Source: Pirellulaceae bacterium (GTDB lineage Bacteria; Planctomycetota; Planctomycetia; Pirellulales; Pirellulaceae). From it: 64,000 bases of DNA. Under the pieces are notes generated by a model. It did no database searches and had not been told where the DNA came from. It saw only the letters and a list, made by a program, of their open reading frames with translations. A program made the position numbers and the translations under genes. This document shows, piece by piece, positions 53,220 through 62,137 of the stretch. The DNA lies in NCBI GenBank assembly GCA_029243025.1, contig JAQWSU010000022.1, forward strand, positions 62,001-126,000, given 5' to 3'. How positions within the stretch are numbered: the first letter of the stretch is position 1; every line of letters starts with the position of its first letter.

Positions 53220-56200
53220 ATGCTCAGCATGGACACGCAGCACTTGCTACGACTTTACCGCACCATGACCCTGGCGCGGAGAATCGACCAGGTCGAACAA
53301 GAAATCACTAGTCGTGGAGAGGCTTTCTTCCAAATCTCTGGAAGCGGGCACGAGGGCACGGCAGTTTTTGCGGATTTCTTGACACGCGACGACTGGTTGC
53401 ATTGCCATTATCGTTCACGAGCCTTGTTGCTTGCTCGTGGAATTCCCGCGAAGCGATTCTTTGACAACTTGTTGTGTAAGAAAGACTCGACTTCTCAGGG
53501 CCGACGAATGAATGCATTCTTCAGCTCGTCTGAATTGCGCATTCTCAGCATGGTGACACCTGTGGGGAATCATGCGTTGCAATCGGTGGGCGTCGCAGAA
53601 GCTGTTCGCGATGAAGCATCACGGCCGATTGTTTTCTGCGGTTTGGGGGATGGAACTGCGCAACAAGGCGAGGTTTTGGAGGCACTTGGCGAGGCCAAGC
53701 GTCGCGAATTGCCATTGCTGTTCGTGATTGAAAACAACCATTGGGCCATTTCCACGCCGACGTCGGGTGGCACCTTCTTTGATTACGCCCGTGCAGCGGG
53801 CGATCAATTCATGGGGATTCCGATCCATTATGTGGATGGGCGGGATGTGGTGGCCAGCTACGATACTTGTGGCCCCATCGTGCAGTCGGTCCGCGAAGAA
53901 CGGAAGCCGGCGATTATCGTCGCGGATGTCGAGCGGTTGACCAGTCACACGAGTGCCGACGATCACTCGCTTTATCGTTCGGCGGATGACTTGGAACAAG
54001 CAGTGTCGGATGGTGATCCGATCAAGCGGGCGGAAGCCCATTTAATGACGCGTGGTGTGACTGTGACAGAGCTGGAGTCGATTCGGGCGGATGTGAATCG
54101 TGAAGTCGAGCAGGTAGAAAAAGAGGCTTTCTTAGGTGAGGAACCCACTACTGCCCCCGATGCGAAGCGGCATTTGTCGGTCGAGCTCACTCACTCATCC
54201 CGCGAATTTCGCGGCAGCGGCGAGCCCACCGTTACGATGCGCGAGGCGATTCGTGACGTCTTGAGTCATCGCTTACGGAGGGATTCCCGTGTCGTACTTT
54301 TTGGCGAGGATATCGAGGATCCTAAAGGCGACGTGTTTGGGGTAACTCGCGGCCTGAGCACTTTGTATCCGGAGCGTGTTCTCAACTCGCCCCTCAGTGA
54401 ATCAACGGTACTCGGCGTTTCGATTGGACGAGCCTTAGCAGGGGAACGGCCCGTTGCCTTTGTGCAGTTCGCCGACTTTTTGCCGCTCGCCCACAATCAG
54501 ATCGCGGATGAGATGGCAACCATGTATTGGCGCACTGCCGGCGACTGGGAATCACCGGTGATCGTGATGGCCGCTTGCGGAGCCTATCGACCCGGTTTGG
54601 GTCCCTATCATGCTCAAACGGCCGAAGCAATCATGGCGCATATCCCGGGGTTGGATGTGTTCATGCCGTCGACGGCGGCAGATGCAGCCGGCCTGTTGAA
54701 CGCCGCGTTTGAGTCGGGGCGTCCAACCATTTTTCTTTATCCCAAAGCGGGTCTAAATGATGCCAACGTCGCCACATCGGAAGATGTGGCCGACCAGTTC
54801 GTGCCGATTGGTCCAGCCCGTAAGGTGCGTGGTGGTCGTGACATCACTTTTGTTGCTTGGGGCAATACGGTGGGTGTCTGCGAACAGGTGGCGGAGGCCT
54901 TAGATCGAGTCGGTGCGGAGTCCGATATTGTTGACTTGCGCAGTCTCTCGCCGTGGGACCAACGGAGTGTGTTGGCATCGGCGGAGCGCACGGCTCGCTT
55001 GGTCGTCGTTCACGAGGATAATCATACCTGTGGTATTGGGGCGGAGGTGCTGGCGACGGTTGCTGAGAAGGCCCGCGTGCCTGTGGCTTGCCGCCGTGTG
55101 GCCCGACCCGACACGCATATCCCTTGCCACTTTGGCAATCAGATTGAGCTTTTACCGTCTTTCGAAAATGTGCTGCAGGTTGCCGCTGATCTATTGGATC
55201 TCGATCTGCAATGGATTGAAACGCGACAACAGCTCGATGACGTGATGCTGATCGAAGCGATCGGGTCAGGTCCCTCCGATGACCGAGTGGAAGTCGTGCA
55301 ATGGCATGTCAAAGAGGGTGACACGGTCCGTCGAGGAGACGCATTGGTTGCTCTCGAGGCATCCAAGTCGGTGTTCGATATGACTTCGACAATCGACGGA
55401 ACGATTGATCGCCTGCTCGCCGATCAGGGCGATGAGGTGCCTGTGGGCGAACCCCTGCTGAAGTTGTGTTGCGATCCGGCCTCGACTCGGCCGCAGCCCA
55501 AGCACACGGAAGCCGATCGCACCCCGGTACTCAAGCCAAAGCCGAAATCGGGTCGACTGATTCTGCCCAGATCGGAAGAAGAGCCGCGACAATTTGATGT
55601 CGGTATTTCGAATATTGCCACGGTCGAGGGCAGTCGCTTGGTTAGCAATCGCGAATTGCTTGCCGATCAGCGCCAACGAACCAGCGACGACGTCTTGCGC
55701 CGTACGGGCATCGAAAATCGCCGTTGGGTAAACGGTGGCGAGGATGCGATCAGCATGGCAGTCAGTGCTTGTCATCAGGCCTTAGAGCAGGAAAACTTGA
55801 TTCTTGATGACCTCGACATGTTGGTCTGTAGCACGACCAGTCCAACTTCCGTCACACCTTCGATGGCGTGTCGTGTGCTGAATCGACTGGCTGCTGGTAA
55901 GGGTGAGACGATGATGCAGGCATTCGATATCAACGCCGCCTGCTCTGGCTATTTGTATGCTCTGCAGGCAGGCTTCGATTATTTGCAAAGCCGCCCGCAT
56001 GGACGCGTCATGGTGGTGACGACCGAGGTACTATCGCCCTTGCTTGATCCTGCCGATTTCAATACGGCAATCCTGTTCGGTGACGCGTCGTCGGCGACCG
56101 TCCTTTACGGTGAGGCGCATTTCGAAAATGCCCGAGCACGTCTGCATCGTCCCGAATTGTCTGCGAAAGGAGATGTCGGAGGCGCCTTGTCGGTACCTCT

Positions 56201-56546
56201 GCTGCACGATGGTTTCATTCAGATGGAAGGTCGTAAGGTCTTTAGCGAAGCAGTCCGAACGATGATTGCCAGCCTGAATCGAGCTTGTCAGCAAAACGGG
56301 TTGAATATTGATCAATTAGATCTGATCGTGCCGCATCAGGCCAATCAACGAATCTTGGATGCGATTCAGAATCGTATTCAACCTCGGGTCTACAGCAACA
56401 TCCGACACCACGGGAATACTTCCTCTTCCAGTATTCCGCTTTGCCTGTCAGATATCCTGCCTCAGTCAAAGAGCTCAAGTCGATTTGGACTCTGTGCCTT
56501 TGGTGGCGGTTTTACTTTTGGGGCAAGTATTCTCGAAACCAACTAA
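53220..56546 (+). CDS. Fused 2-oxoacid dehydrogenase E1-alpha/E1-beta, lipoyl domain and KAS III ketosynthase
   Basis: A 1108-residue polypeptide with four domains. E1-alpha (about 1-310) has HCHYRSRALLLARG and the thiamine diphosphate motif GDG (143-145) to Asn (172/173). E1-beta (about 335-660) has VVLFGEDIEDPKGDVFG and NSPLSEST. A lipoyl domain (about 675-750) has acceptor Lys716 in ALEASKSVFDM. A KAS III domain (about 790-1108) has the full triad: Cys908 in NAACSG, His1039 in VPHQAN and Asn1066 in HHGNTSSSS. Known families: E1 decarboxylates 2-oxoacids and reductively acylates lipoyl; KAS III condenses acyl groups with malonyl-ACP. Inferred: the acyl group passes to the ketosynthase of the same protein. 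No E2 transacylase core or E3 is present. ATG at 53220 is used for numbering; one at 53229 is equally possible. Confidence 0.92.
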   Translation: MLSMDTQHLLRLYRTMTLARRIDQVEQEITSRGEAFFQISGSGHEGTAVFADFLTRDDWLHCHYRSRALLLARGIPAKRFFDNLLCKKDSTSQGRRMNAFFSSSELRILSMVTPVGNHALQSVGVAEAVRDEASRPIVFCGLGDGTAQQGEVLEALGEAKRRELPLLFVIENNHWAISTPTSGGTFFDYARAAGDQFMGIPIHYVDGRDVVASYDTCGPIVQSVREERKPAIIVADVERLTSHTSADDHSLYRSADDLEQAVSDGDPIKRAEAHLMTRGVTVTELESIRADVNREVEQVEKEAFLGEEPTTAPDAKRHLSVELTHSSREFRGSGEPTVTMREAIRDVLSHRLRRDSRVVLFGEDIEDPKGDVFGVTRGLSTLYPERVLNSPLSESTVLGVSIGRALAGERPVAFVQFADFLPLAHNQIADEMATMYWRTAGDWESPVIVMAACGAYRPGLGPYHAQTAEAIMAHIPGLDVFMPSTAADAAGLLNAAFESGRPTIFLYPKAGLNDANVATSEDVADQFVPIGPARKVRGGRDITFVAWGNTVGVCEQVAEALDRVGAESDIVDLRSLSPWDQRSVLASAERTARLVVVHEDNHTCGIGAEVLATVAEKARVPVACRRVARPDTHIPCHFGNQIELLPSFENVLQVAADLLDLDLQWIETRQQLDDVMLIEAIGSGPSDDRVEVVQWHVKEGDTVRRGDALVALEASKSVFDMTSTIDGTIDRLLADQGDEVPVGEPLLKLCCDPASTRPQPKHTEADRTPVLKPKPKSGRLILPRSEEEPRQFDVGISNIATVEGSRLVSNRELLADQRQRTSDDVLRRTGIENRRWVNGGEDAISMAVSACHQALEQENLILDDLDMLVCSTTSPTSVTPSMACRVLNRLAAGKGETMMQAFDINAACSGYLYALQAGFDYLQSRPHGRVMVVTTEVLSPLLDPADFNTAILFGDASSATVLYGEAHFENARARLHRPELSAKGDVGGALSVPLLHDGFIQMEGRKVFSEAVRTMIASLNRACQQNGLNIDQLDLIVPHQANQRILDAIQNRIQPRVYSNIRHHGNTSSSSIPLCLSDILPQSKSSSRFGLCAFGGGFTFGASILETN

Positions 56547-56636
56547 GCTCCTTGAGCTGATTCAGCGACCGCTGATGGCTGAGAAAAATTAGCTGGTGAG
56601 TTGAGTTGTCACCGGGATGCAAACCGTTCCACGGTC

Positions 56637-57059
56637 TCAGCAAGGACCGTTCGAATAGATTTCGACGAGATAGCCGTCCGGATCGTAGATATAGAGCTGC
56701 CGAGCTCCATCCGGACGCGAACGGGGGCCAGTAACCACGTCGATGCCAATTTGTTTTAATTGTTGGTCGGCTGCGTCGCAATCGTCCACTTCGAAGGCGA
56801 AGTGGAAACCGCGGGAGGGTTTACTACCGGCAAACTCCGGCATGCCTGATGGACCTGCTTCTTCACTATCGACGTTCATATGGATCTGGGTGGGGCCGAC
56901 TTGGAACCACAATCCGGCAAAGCCAAAATCGGGGCGTTTCGTGACTTCCATTCCCAGGATGTCCGCATAAAAGGTCGAACTGGCTTCCAGATCCTTCACG
57001 ACCAGTGTGATGTGGTCAATCGCTTGGACATTGAGACAAGTCGAACTGATACCGGACAT
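56637..57059 (-). CDS. VOC-family (glyoxalase-like) protein
   Basis: The 140-residue protein has the vicinal-oxygen-chelate fold: VQAIDHITLVVKDLEASSTF at the start, FYADILGMEVTKRP, a metal-ligand histidine in IHMNVD and another in GFHFAFEV, then the closing YDPDGYLVEIYSN with the conserved Glu. These residues fit a metal site for glyoxalase, dioxygenase or fosfomycin-type activity; the substrate cannot be deduced. The ATG at 57059 has GGAGAG upstream and is preferred; an in-frame extension to 57179 overlaps the next gene's stop. It is convergent with the fusion gene, 90 bp apart. Confidence 0.85.
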   Translation of the reverse strand: MSGISSTCLNVQAIDHITLVVKDLEASSTFYADILGMEVTKRPDFGFAGLWFQVGPTQIHMNVDSEEAGPSGMPEFAGSKPSRGFHFAFEVDDCDAADQQLKQIGIDVVTGPRSRPDGARQLYIYDPDGYLVEIYSNGPC

Positions 57060-57156
57060 TTTTTCTCTCCAGCGTGGCAATGGGCGAAACGCGTTGCGGA
57101 GACGAAAGTATACCACTGGCCGCCAAGCGGGTGATGCTCGATCCATCAGATTTGTT

Positions 57157-59610
57157 CTATCGTTCGACTGCATAGGCACCCACGCCCTTGGGCGTCGAGA
57201 TGATCAGCGTTCCCCCACCCGTTTCGCTGGGGTAAGCGGAGAGGCCGTTCACCGAGTCGCCAGTCCTGAAAAAATCAAAGAATTCGCCATCATCACTGAT
57301 CATGTGGATGGACCCATCGGGCCCGACCAACAGCCATTGGTTCTCCTGACCCGCCAATAATTTCGATGACTGAACCGTTTCGACCTGACTACGATAAAAT
57401 CCCGCAGGTAATCCGTAGCTCCACGCTTCCTGCAGTGCATCGCTGAGCCCGACGGCGATAAGCCGTCCGTCGACCGTTAACGAGATGCCTAAAAATTGGG
57501 TGGGTCGGGATGATGGTGATCGGTTTGCTGTCAGGTGATGAATCGGCCGGTTGGGGATCGTTATCGCCGGCCCTTCTTGCCCCGATCGACTTAGAGATCG
57601 CAAGGTGCCCCGATCGCTCGTAATTAACAGGTAAGGTGGTTTTGCCAGGTATCGTGGTGCAATCGATGTCACACTGGGGGTTGCCCGATTGCTCCAGACA
57701 CGATTGCCTGATAGGTCGACGCAGTGAATGCCGGCCGGATCGGCAAAACCGATAAATAACTCCAGTTGGCCATCCTTGTCGACGTCGAGTAATTCCACGT
57801 CCAAGATTTTCAGCTTTGATTCACGCGTTTTCGGGTAGCTGAACACGACTTGAAACTGCTCGTTCAGGAGGTGCATTTGCTCGCCAAGTTGGCTGAATCC
57901 TGCGTAATACCGCTTGCCGTCCGCGTTGACACTGGTTCGTAGACGGGTGATTCCGGCAGATTCACTCAGCGGCAGCTGCATTCGCATTTTCACTTGCCCT
58001 GCTCCATCGAGTTGGACGATCTCGTGGGTGCCGTTCAACAGGCTGATCAGTTTGACGTCTTGTTGGCTGCTGACTACGACGGAATTGCCGGGCGAATCGA
58101 GTTTTGACGATTGCCAAAGCTCACGAAGTTTCAGCTTTTGAGGCTCGGAAGCGGCTGGCAATTCGGTCTCGGCTACAACACTTGGTTCGGACGAAATTCG
58201 CGCCAGAACCAACTGTCTTTCATACGCTTTTTGTTCTTGCGAAATTCGCTGTTTTACTTCCAAGCCAATGTTTTGTCCGGTCGCAATTCGCTCAATTGCT
58301 CGAACCAAGTTTTCGCGAATGTTGGGGTTCGCACCCACTTCAAAAAATTGCAGACGCCGTTCCTCATCTAAAATTACAACCGTGGGCGCATCTTTGATCT
58401 TCAGTAGGTCACGACCGGCGGCGGAAGGGTCCCGCAACACGGGGAATTCTAATTTCAATTGATCGGCGAGCGCTTGTAATTGTTGGTTCGACACGGCTGC
58501 AGCGTTGTCAGCGCAGATCGCAGCAAATGCAAGTTTGTCGCTGATGCGAGCCAAATCATCTTTCGCACGTTTGATCCGCGGTAGGGTCGCTCGAGAAGTC
58601 GGGTGGTCCTGAAACCAACAAAGAATGAGTGTTTTGCCCGACCACGGGTCATTGTCAAAAGGCCGATTCTCGAGCGTTTCGAGTGGGAAATGGGCGATCG
58701 TATTGCCGAGTAAGTCGCTTGGAAGTTTGACGGGGGGCAACACGAAAAAACGAACGAATTCGCTGTCAGCCGGTGGTTGGCGATTGAACGTCGTTTCCAC
58801 CGAATCTCCAAAACGAACGTCATGCATCTCGAGTCTGAAAGAGCATTCCCGAGGTCGTTCTGATTCGGGAAGTTGTCCAAAAAGTAATTCCGGCGGGTAT
58901 TCGATCCGTCTCAAAGCCTCATCCTGAGGCGACCACCAAAAGATATACGATCCCGAGGGGAGGCTAATCTGATAGCGTTGGCAGGTGACCTTATTGAGAG
59001 TTTCATCATCCAAACGGACGACCGTGCCGTTTGCTGCGAGCTGCGGGAAAAACTCGCCATTCATCAAGAGTCCCAGTTGGGATATCTCCAAATTCAAAGG
59101 CATGCCAAATAACGCACTCATGGCCTCGTTGGGTAAGGCTGGATTGACCAGTTCCGTGGCCGCGTAGATTTGTGTTGCCGTCAACGTCGCTGGTGCTGGC
59201 ATCCGAATGACCTGTCCGTCCAGGTTGTTTGTCGTTGGATCGATGATTTGTGTCCACAACGACGTGCTATCACTATGGAGTTCGAGTGAGTTGACTCCAC
59301 GCATAATCTTCATGTCGATTTTGTTGGGACGCACGAACCGTGTTTCGATCCGAGCGTTGTCAACCGTGCGATGGTTGCCCTGTTGATAACGAAGCGCAAT
59401 CGTAGCTCGATCTGAGTAGGCTTTGCACTCTTGGTACCGAGCAAAGATTCTTTGTAATTCTTGTTTGGCGTTTGGCGAGCCAGTGGAGCGGACTGGAGTG
59501 GGGGTTTCACCGCAGCCTGCGAAAATTGGAGCGACAATGAAAATCCATCGAATCAAGGCTCGAGGCTGGTTTTTCTGGGCGGGCAGGATTCGAGTTAAGT
59601 GGGCATGCAT
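57157..59610 (-). CDS. Three-module lipoprotein with a redox-dead thioredoxin-like domain
   Basis: The 817-residue protein has a lipoprotein signal with a lipobox ending in IFAGC, then three parts: an N-terminal beta-rich domain (about 40-300) that resembles outer-membrane lipoprotein carrier-like domains (RIETRFVRPNKIDMKIMRG); a thioredoxin-like domain (about 320-470) with LILCWFQDHPTSRATLPRI and VFPVLRDPSAAG-like strands; and a C-terminal beta-propeller (about 520-817) with LLDVDKDGQLELFIGFADPAG. In the thioredoxin domain HPTS replaces the catalytic CPPC. Probably it acts outside the cytoplasm, anchored in a membrane; the role is unknown. The ATG at 59610 begins the signal peptide, and an in-frame extension to 59727 is rejected for that reason. 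Confidence 0.75.
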   Translation of the reverse strand: MHAHLTRILPAQKNQPRALIRWIFIVAPIFAGCGETPTPVRSTGSPNAKQELQRIFARYQECKAYSDRATIALRYQQGNHRTVDNARIETRFVRPNKIDMKIMRGVNSLELHSDSTSLWTQIIDPTTNNLDGQVIRMPAPATLTATQIYAATELVNPALPNEAMSALFGMPLNLEISQLGLLMNGEFFPQLAANGTVVRLDDETLNKVTCQRYQISLPSGSYIFWWSPQDEALRRIEYPPELLFGQLPESERPRECSFRLEMHDVRFGDSVETTFNRQPPADSEFVRFFVLPPVKLPSDLLGNTIAHFPLETLENRPFDNDPWSGKTLILCWFQDHPTSRATLPRIKRAKDDLARISDKLAFAAICADNAAAVSNQQLQALADQLKLEFPVLRDPSAAGRDLLKIKDAPTVVILDEERRLQFFEVGANPNIRENLVRAIERIATGQNIGLEVKQRISQEQKAYERQLVLARISSEPSVVAETELPAASEPQKLKLRELWQSSKLDSPGNSVVVSSQQDVKLISLLNGTHEIVQLDGAGQVKMRMQLPLSESAGITRLRTSVNADGKRYYAGFSQLGEQMHLLNEQFQVVFSYPKTRESKLKILDVELLDVDKDGQLELFIGFADPAGIHCVDLSGNRVWSNRATPSVTSIAPRYLAKPPYLLITSDRGTLRSLSRSGQEGPAITIPNRPIHHLTANRSPSSRPTQFLGISLTVDGRLIAVGLSDALQEAWSYGLPAGFYRSQVETVQSSKLLAGQENQWLLVGPDGSIHMISDDGEFFDFFRTGDSVNGLSAYPSETGGGTLIISTPKGVGAYAVER

Positions 59611-59902
59611 GGTGGCTTCTATTTCAAACGAAAATGAGTCGGAGACGAAAAATTGATCAAGAATTCTTTGCGAGATCGAGCCTCCAGCAGCGATTACGGA
59701 AGCCAAGTACCGACGAATTATCGGCAAATTGATGCTGACTCACCATACCGGTTCCGCAAGCGAGGGGGTGCATCCTCCTAAGGCTCTTTGTCTACCAGCG
59801 CTCAGACACTCATTGACCGAGTTTGCACCTGCTCTTAGGCTGTGCGTTTGCGCGATTGGAATCCTACCGGTTCGCTGTTTTATCGATGGGTGAGTGGAAG
59901 CC

Positions 59903-61129
59903 ATGTCTACCTATGAATTTGGAATCGATTCGGAGTTCTCATTGCCGGATGAGATCGGCGTGAGCCAATATGGAGCGCCGGCGGGAGAGGCGGTGGATGA
60001 TGCGAAGGCGGCGGTACTCGAATCGCTTCAAAATCCTCACGGATTTCCGCCCCTCAACCAAACGATAGTGCCGGGTGATCAGGTGACACTGGCCATTGGC
60101 GAGGGATTGCCCCAAGTGGCGGCTGTGGTGGCGGGGGTGGTCAATGAGTTGTTGTCTGCAGGTATTGAGGCGGATGCGATTCGCATTGTTCGTAGTGCTG
60201 TAGATGCTCGCTTGTCACGTGCAAATCCTACTCGCGATTTACCCGCTCCGATTCGGGATCGGATCGAAGTGGTCGTTCACGATTCATCAGATCGAGAATG
60301 CTTGAGCTTGCTGGGGCATTCCGTACACGAGGATCAACCTGTCTATGTGAATCGTCAAATCGTAGACGCCGACGTCGTCTTGCCACTGGGGGTGATCAAA
60401 GCCTCGGGTTCGCTTGGATATCTGGGCGTGCATGGGATGTTGTTTCCGACTTTTGCTGACGATGAAACACAACGCCGCTTCAATGCGCCGGAATCATCAT
60501 TGGCGGATGTGGAACTTTCGCGTCGTCAGGAGGAAGCGAAGGAAGCGAGTTGGATGCTAGGGGTCCGGATGACGATTCAAGTCGTACCGGGAGTCGGTGA
60601 CCAGCTTGTGGAGGTATTATCTGGGGATGCGACGGTCATTGATCAAATTGGTCGAGAACGATGTGGGAAAGTTTGGGGAGTCCATGTTCCCGAGCGAGCT
60701 AGTCTGGTGGTGGCGACTCTGCCGGGGGGGCGTGAGCAACAGTCTTGGTCTAATTTTGCTCGAGTTCTCGATGCGGCACTACGAGTAGTTCGCGATGACG
60801 GAGCAATTGCCGTTTGTTGCGATCTTAGTGCCAAGCCCGGCCCCGCGCTCAAACGCCTCGCGGGAGCTGAATCGTTAGACTCGGCAAATCACGCCGTCCA
60901 GAATGATCGGAGTTACGATGCATTGACCGCAACCCAGCTCGTTCGAACGCTCCAACGAGCGCGTGTCTACATGTTAAGCCAATTGGAGGAAGACGTTGTC
61001 GAGTCGTTGGGAGTCGCCTACGTTTCTTGTCCCGAGGAGCTGATTCGACTCGCTTCCCACTATGATTCTTGTATCTTGTTGCAGAACGCACACCAAGCCG
61101 TTCCGATTGTCGAGTCGGAAGAAGAATAA
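59903..61129 (+). CDS. LarA-fold (DUF2088-type) protein, catalytic residues not conserved
   Basis: The 408-residue protein has the LarA/lactate racemase-like N-terminal domain: a GDQVTLAIGEGLPQ segment, a V-rich helix, then ADVVLPLGVIKASGSLGYLG and a C-terminal domain with VVATLPGGREQQSW. In LarA the second of these segments carries the catalytic His and the lysine (GGxKSxxPG) that binds the nickel-pincer cofactor; here that loop reads GVHGMLFPTF, so the lysine is missing, and the KPH histidine is Ser or Ala. The other catalytic histidine is also absent. It therefore probably binds a ligand or acts on an unknown substrate by another route. The ATG at 59903 is used. ygfZ begins 30 bp after its stop, so an operon is likely. 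Confidence 0.8.
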   Translation: MSTYEFGIDSEFSLPDEIGVSQYGAPAGEAVDDAKAAVLESLQNPHGFPPLNQTIVPGDQVTLAIGEGLPQVAAVVAGVVNELLSAGIEADAIRIVRSAVDARLSRANPTRDLPAPIRDRIEVVVHDSSDRECLSLLGHSVHEDQPVYVNRQIVDADVVLPLGVIKASGSLGYLGVHGMLFPTFADDETQRRFNAPESSLADVELSRRQEEAKEASWMLGVRMTIQVVPGVGDQLVEVLSGDATVIDQIGRERCGKVWGVHVPERASLVVATLPGGREQQSWSNFARVLDAALRVVRDDGAIAVCCDLSAKPGPALKRLAGAESLDSANHAVQNDRSYDALTATQLVRTLQRARVYMLSQLEEDVVESLGVAYVSCPEELIRLASHYDSCILLQNAHQAVPIVESEEE

Positions 61130-61159
61130 GTGAATAATCCCAGATCCAAGGAAGCTTTG

Positions 61160-62110
61160 ATGAACGGATATGATGCACTGACAAAAGAATCCGGTCTGGT
61201 GGATTTCTGCGATCGGACTCAAATTGAGTTCAGCGGGGAAGATCGAAGCGCATTTCTGCACAATCTATGCACCAATGACATCAATAAATTGAATTCCGGA
61301 GATGGTTGTGAAGTGTTCATCACAACGGTACGTGGAAAAGTACTCGCTCATGGAATCGTCTTCTGTACACCGACTTCACTGATCTTGGAAACAGCAGCAG
61401 GGCAGGGCGATCTGCTGATGGCGCACTTCGATCGTTATCTGATCAACGAGGATGTTCAGCTTTATGATCGGTCGTCCGAGTGGTGCGAATATTTGTTGAG
61501 CGGGCCGCAAGCCGAACAAGTCTTGGCGGAGTTATACGTCGCTGAAATACCTGCGACTCAGGGCGCTCATCAGGCAGTCCAAGTTGATCGTGTTGACGGT
61601 TGGATACGTCGGGTACCATGGTTGTCAGCAAGCACTTTCCTGATTGGGACTGCTCGCCTGGATGCCGAAACGTTGTGGGGGTGTCTCTTAAAGGCAGGCG
61701 CCCACGAATGCGATCTCGACAGTTTTCATGTCGTGCGTTTGGAAACAGGTTACCCCTGGTTTCCCGTCGACATCGGTGAGGCGAATTTGCCGCAAGAAGT
61801 AGCTCGAGATGAAGAAGCAATCAGCTTTCAGAAAGGTTGTTATCTCGGACAGGAAACGGTTGCTAGGTTAGATGCCTTGGGTCACGTTAATCAGATCCTG
61901 ACGTTGATTCAACTGGCCGGTTCGGTGGTGCCGTCCGAAGGTACGGAAATCGTAAGCGATGGACAGGCTGTCGGTCGTGTCACTTCCGCGACGTTTTCTC
62001 CTCGACTTCAAGCACCGATCGCATTGACCGTGCTCCGATGCTCCGCCTTGCGGCAAGCTCTCAACGTGGGCGAAATAACCGCTTCCGTCGTGGCACTGCC
62101 AGTCAATTGA
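61160..62110 (+). CDS. ygfZ: YgfZ/GcvT-like folate-binding protein
   Basis: The 316-residue protein belongs to the YgfZ/IBA57 family: SGEDRSAFLHNLCTNDINKL in the N-terminal part, SFHVVRLETGYPWFPVDIGE, and the family signature KGCYLGQETVARLDALG, which holds the conserved cysteine. YgfZ takes part in iron-sulfur cluster assembly for certain enzymes and binds tetrahydrofolate. The ATG at 61160 is preceded by AAGGAAG and is preferred; a GTG at 61130 directly after the preceding stop is in frame. It overlaps or closely follows the LarA-like gene and lies 27 bp before the alcohol dehydrogenase gene. Confidence 0.92.
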   Translation: MNGYDALTKESGLVDFCDRTQIEFSGEDRSAFLHNLCTNDINKLNSGDGCEVFITTVRGKVLAHGIVFCTPTSLILETAAGQGDLLMAHFDRYLINEDVQLYDRSSEWCEYLLSGPQAEQVLAELYVAEIPATQGAHQAVQVDRVDGWIRRVPWLSASTFLIGTARLDAETLWGCLLKAGAHECDLDSFHVVRLETGYPWFPVDIGEANLPQEVARDEEAISFQKGCYLGQETVARLDALGHVNQILTLIQLAGSVVPSEGTEIVSDGQAVGRVTSATFSPRLQAPIALTVLRCSALRQALNVGEITASVVALPVN

Positions 62111-62137
62111 CAATCGATGGTCCGAAGGAGTTGATTG

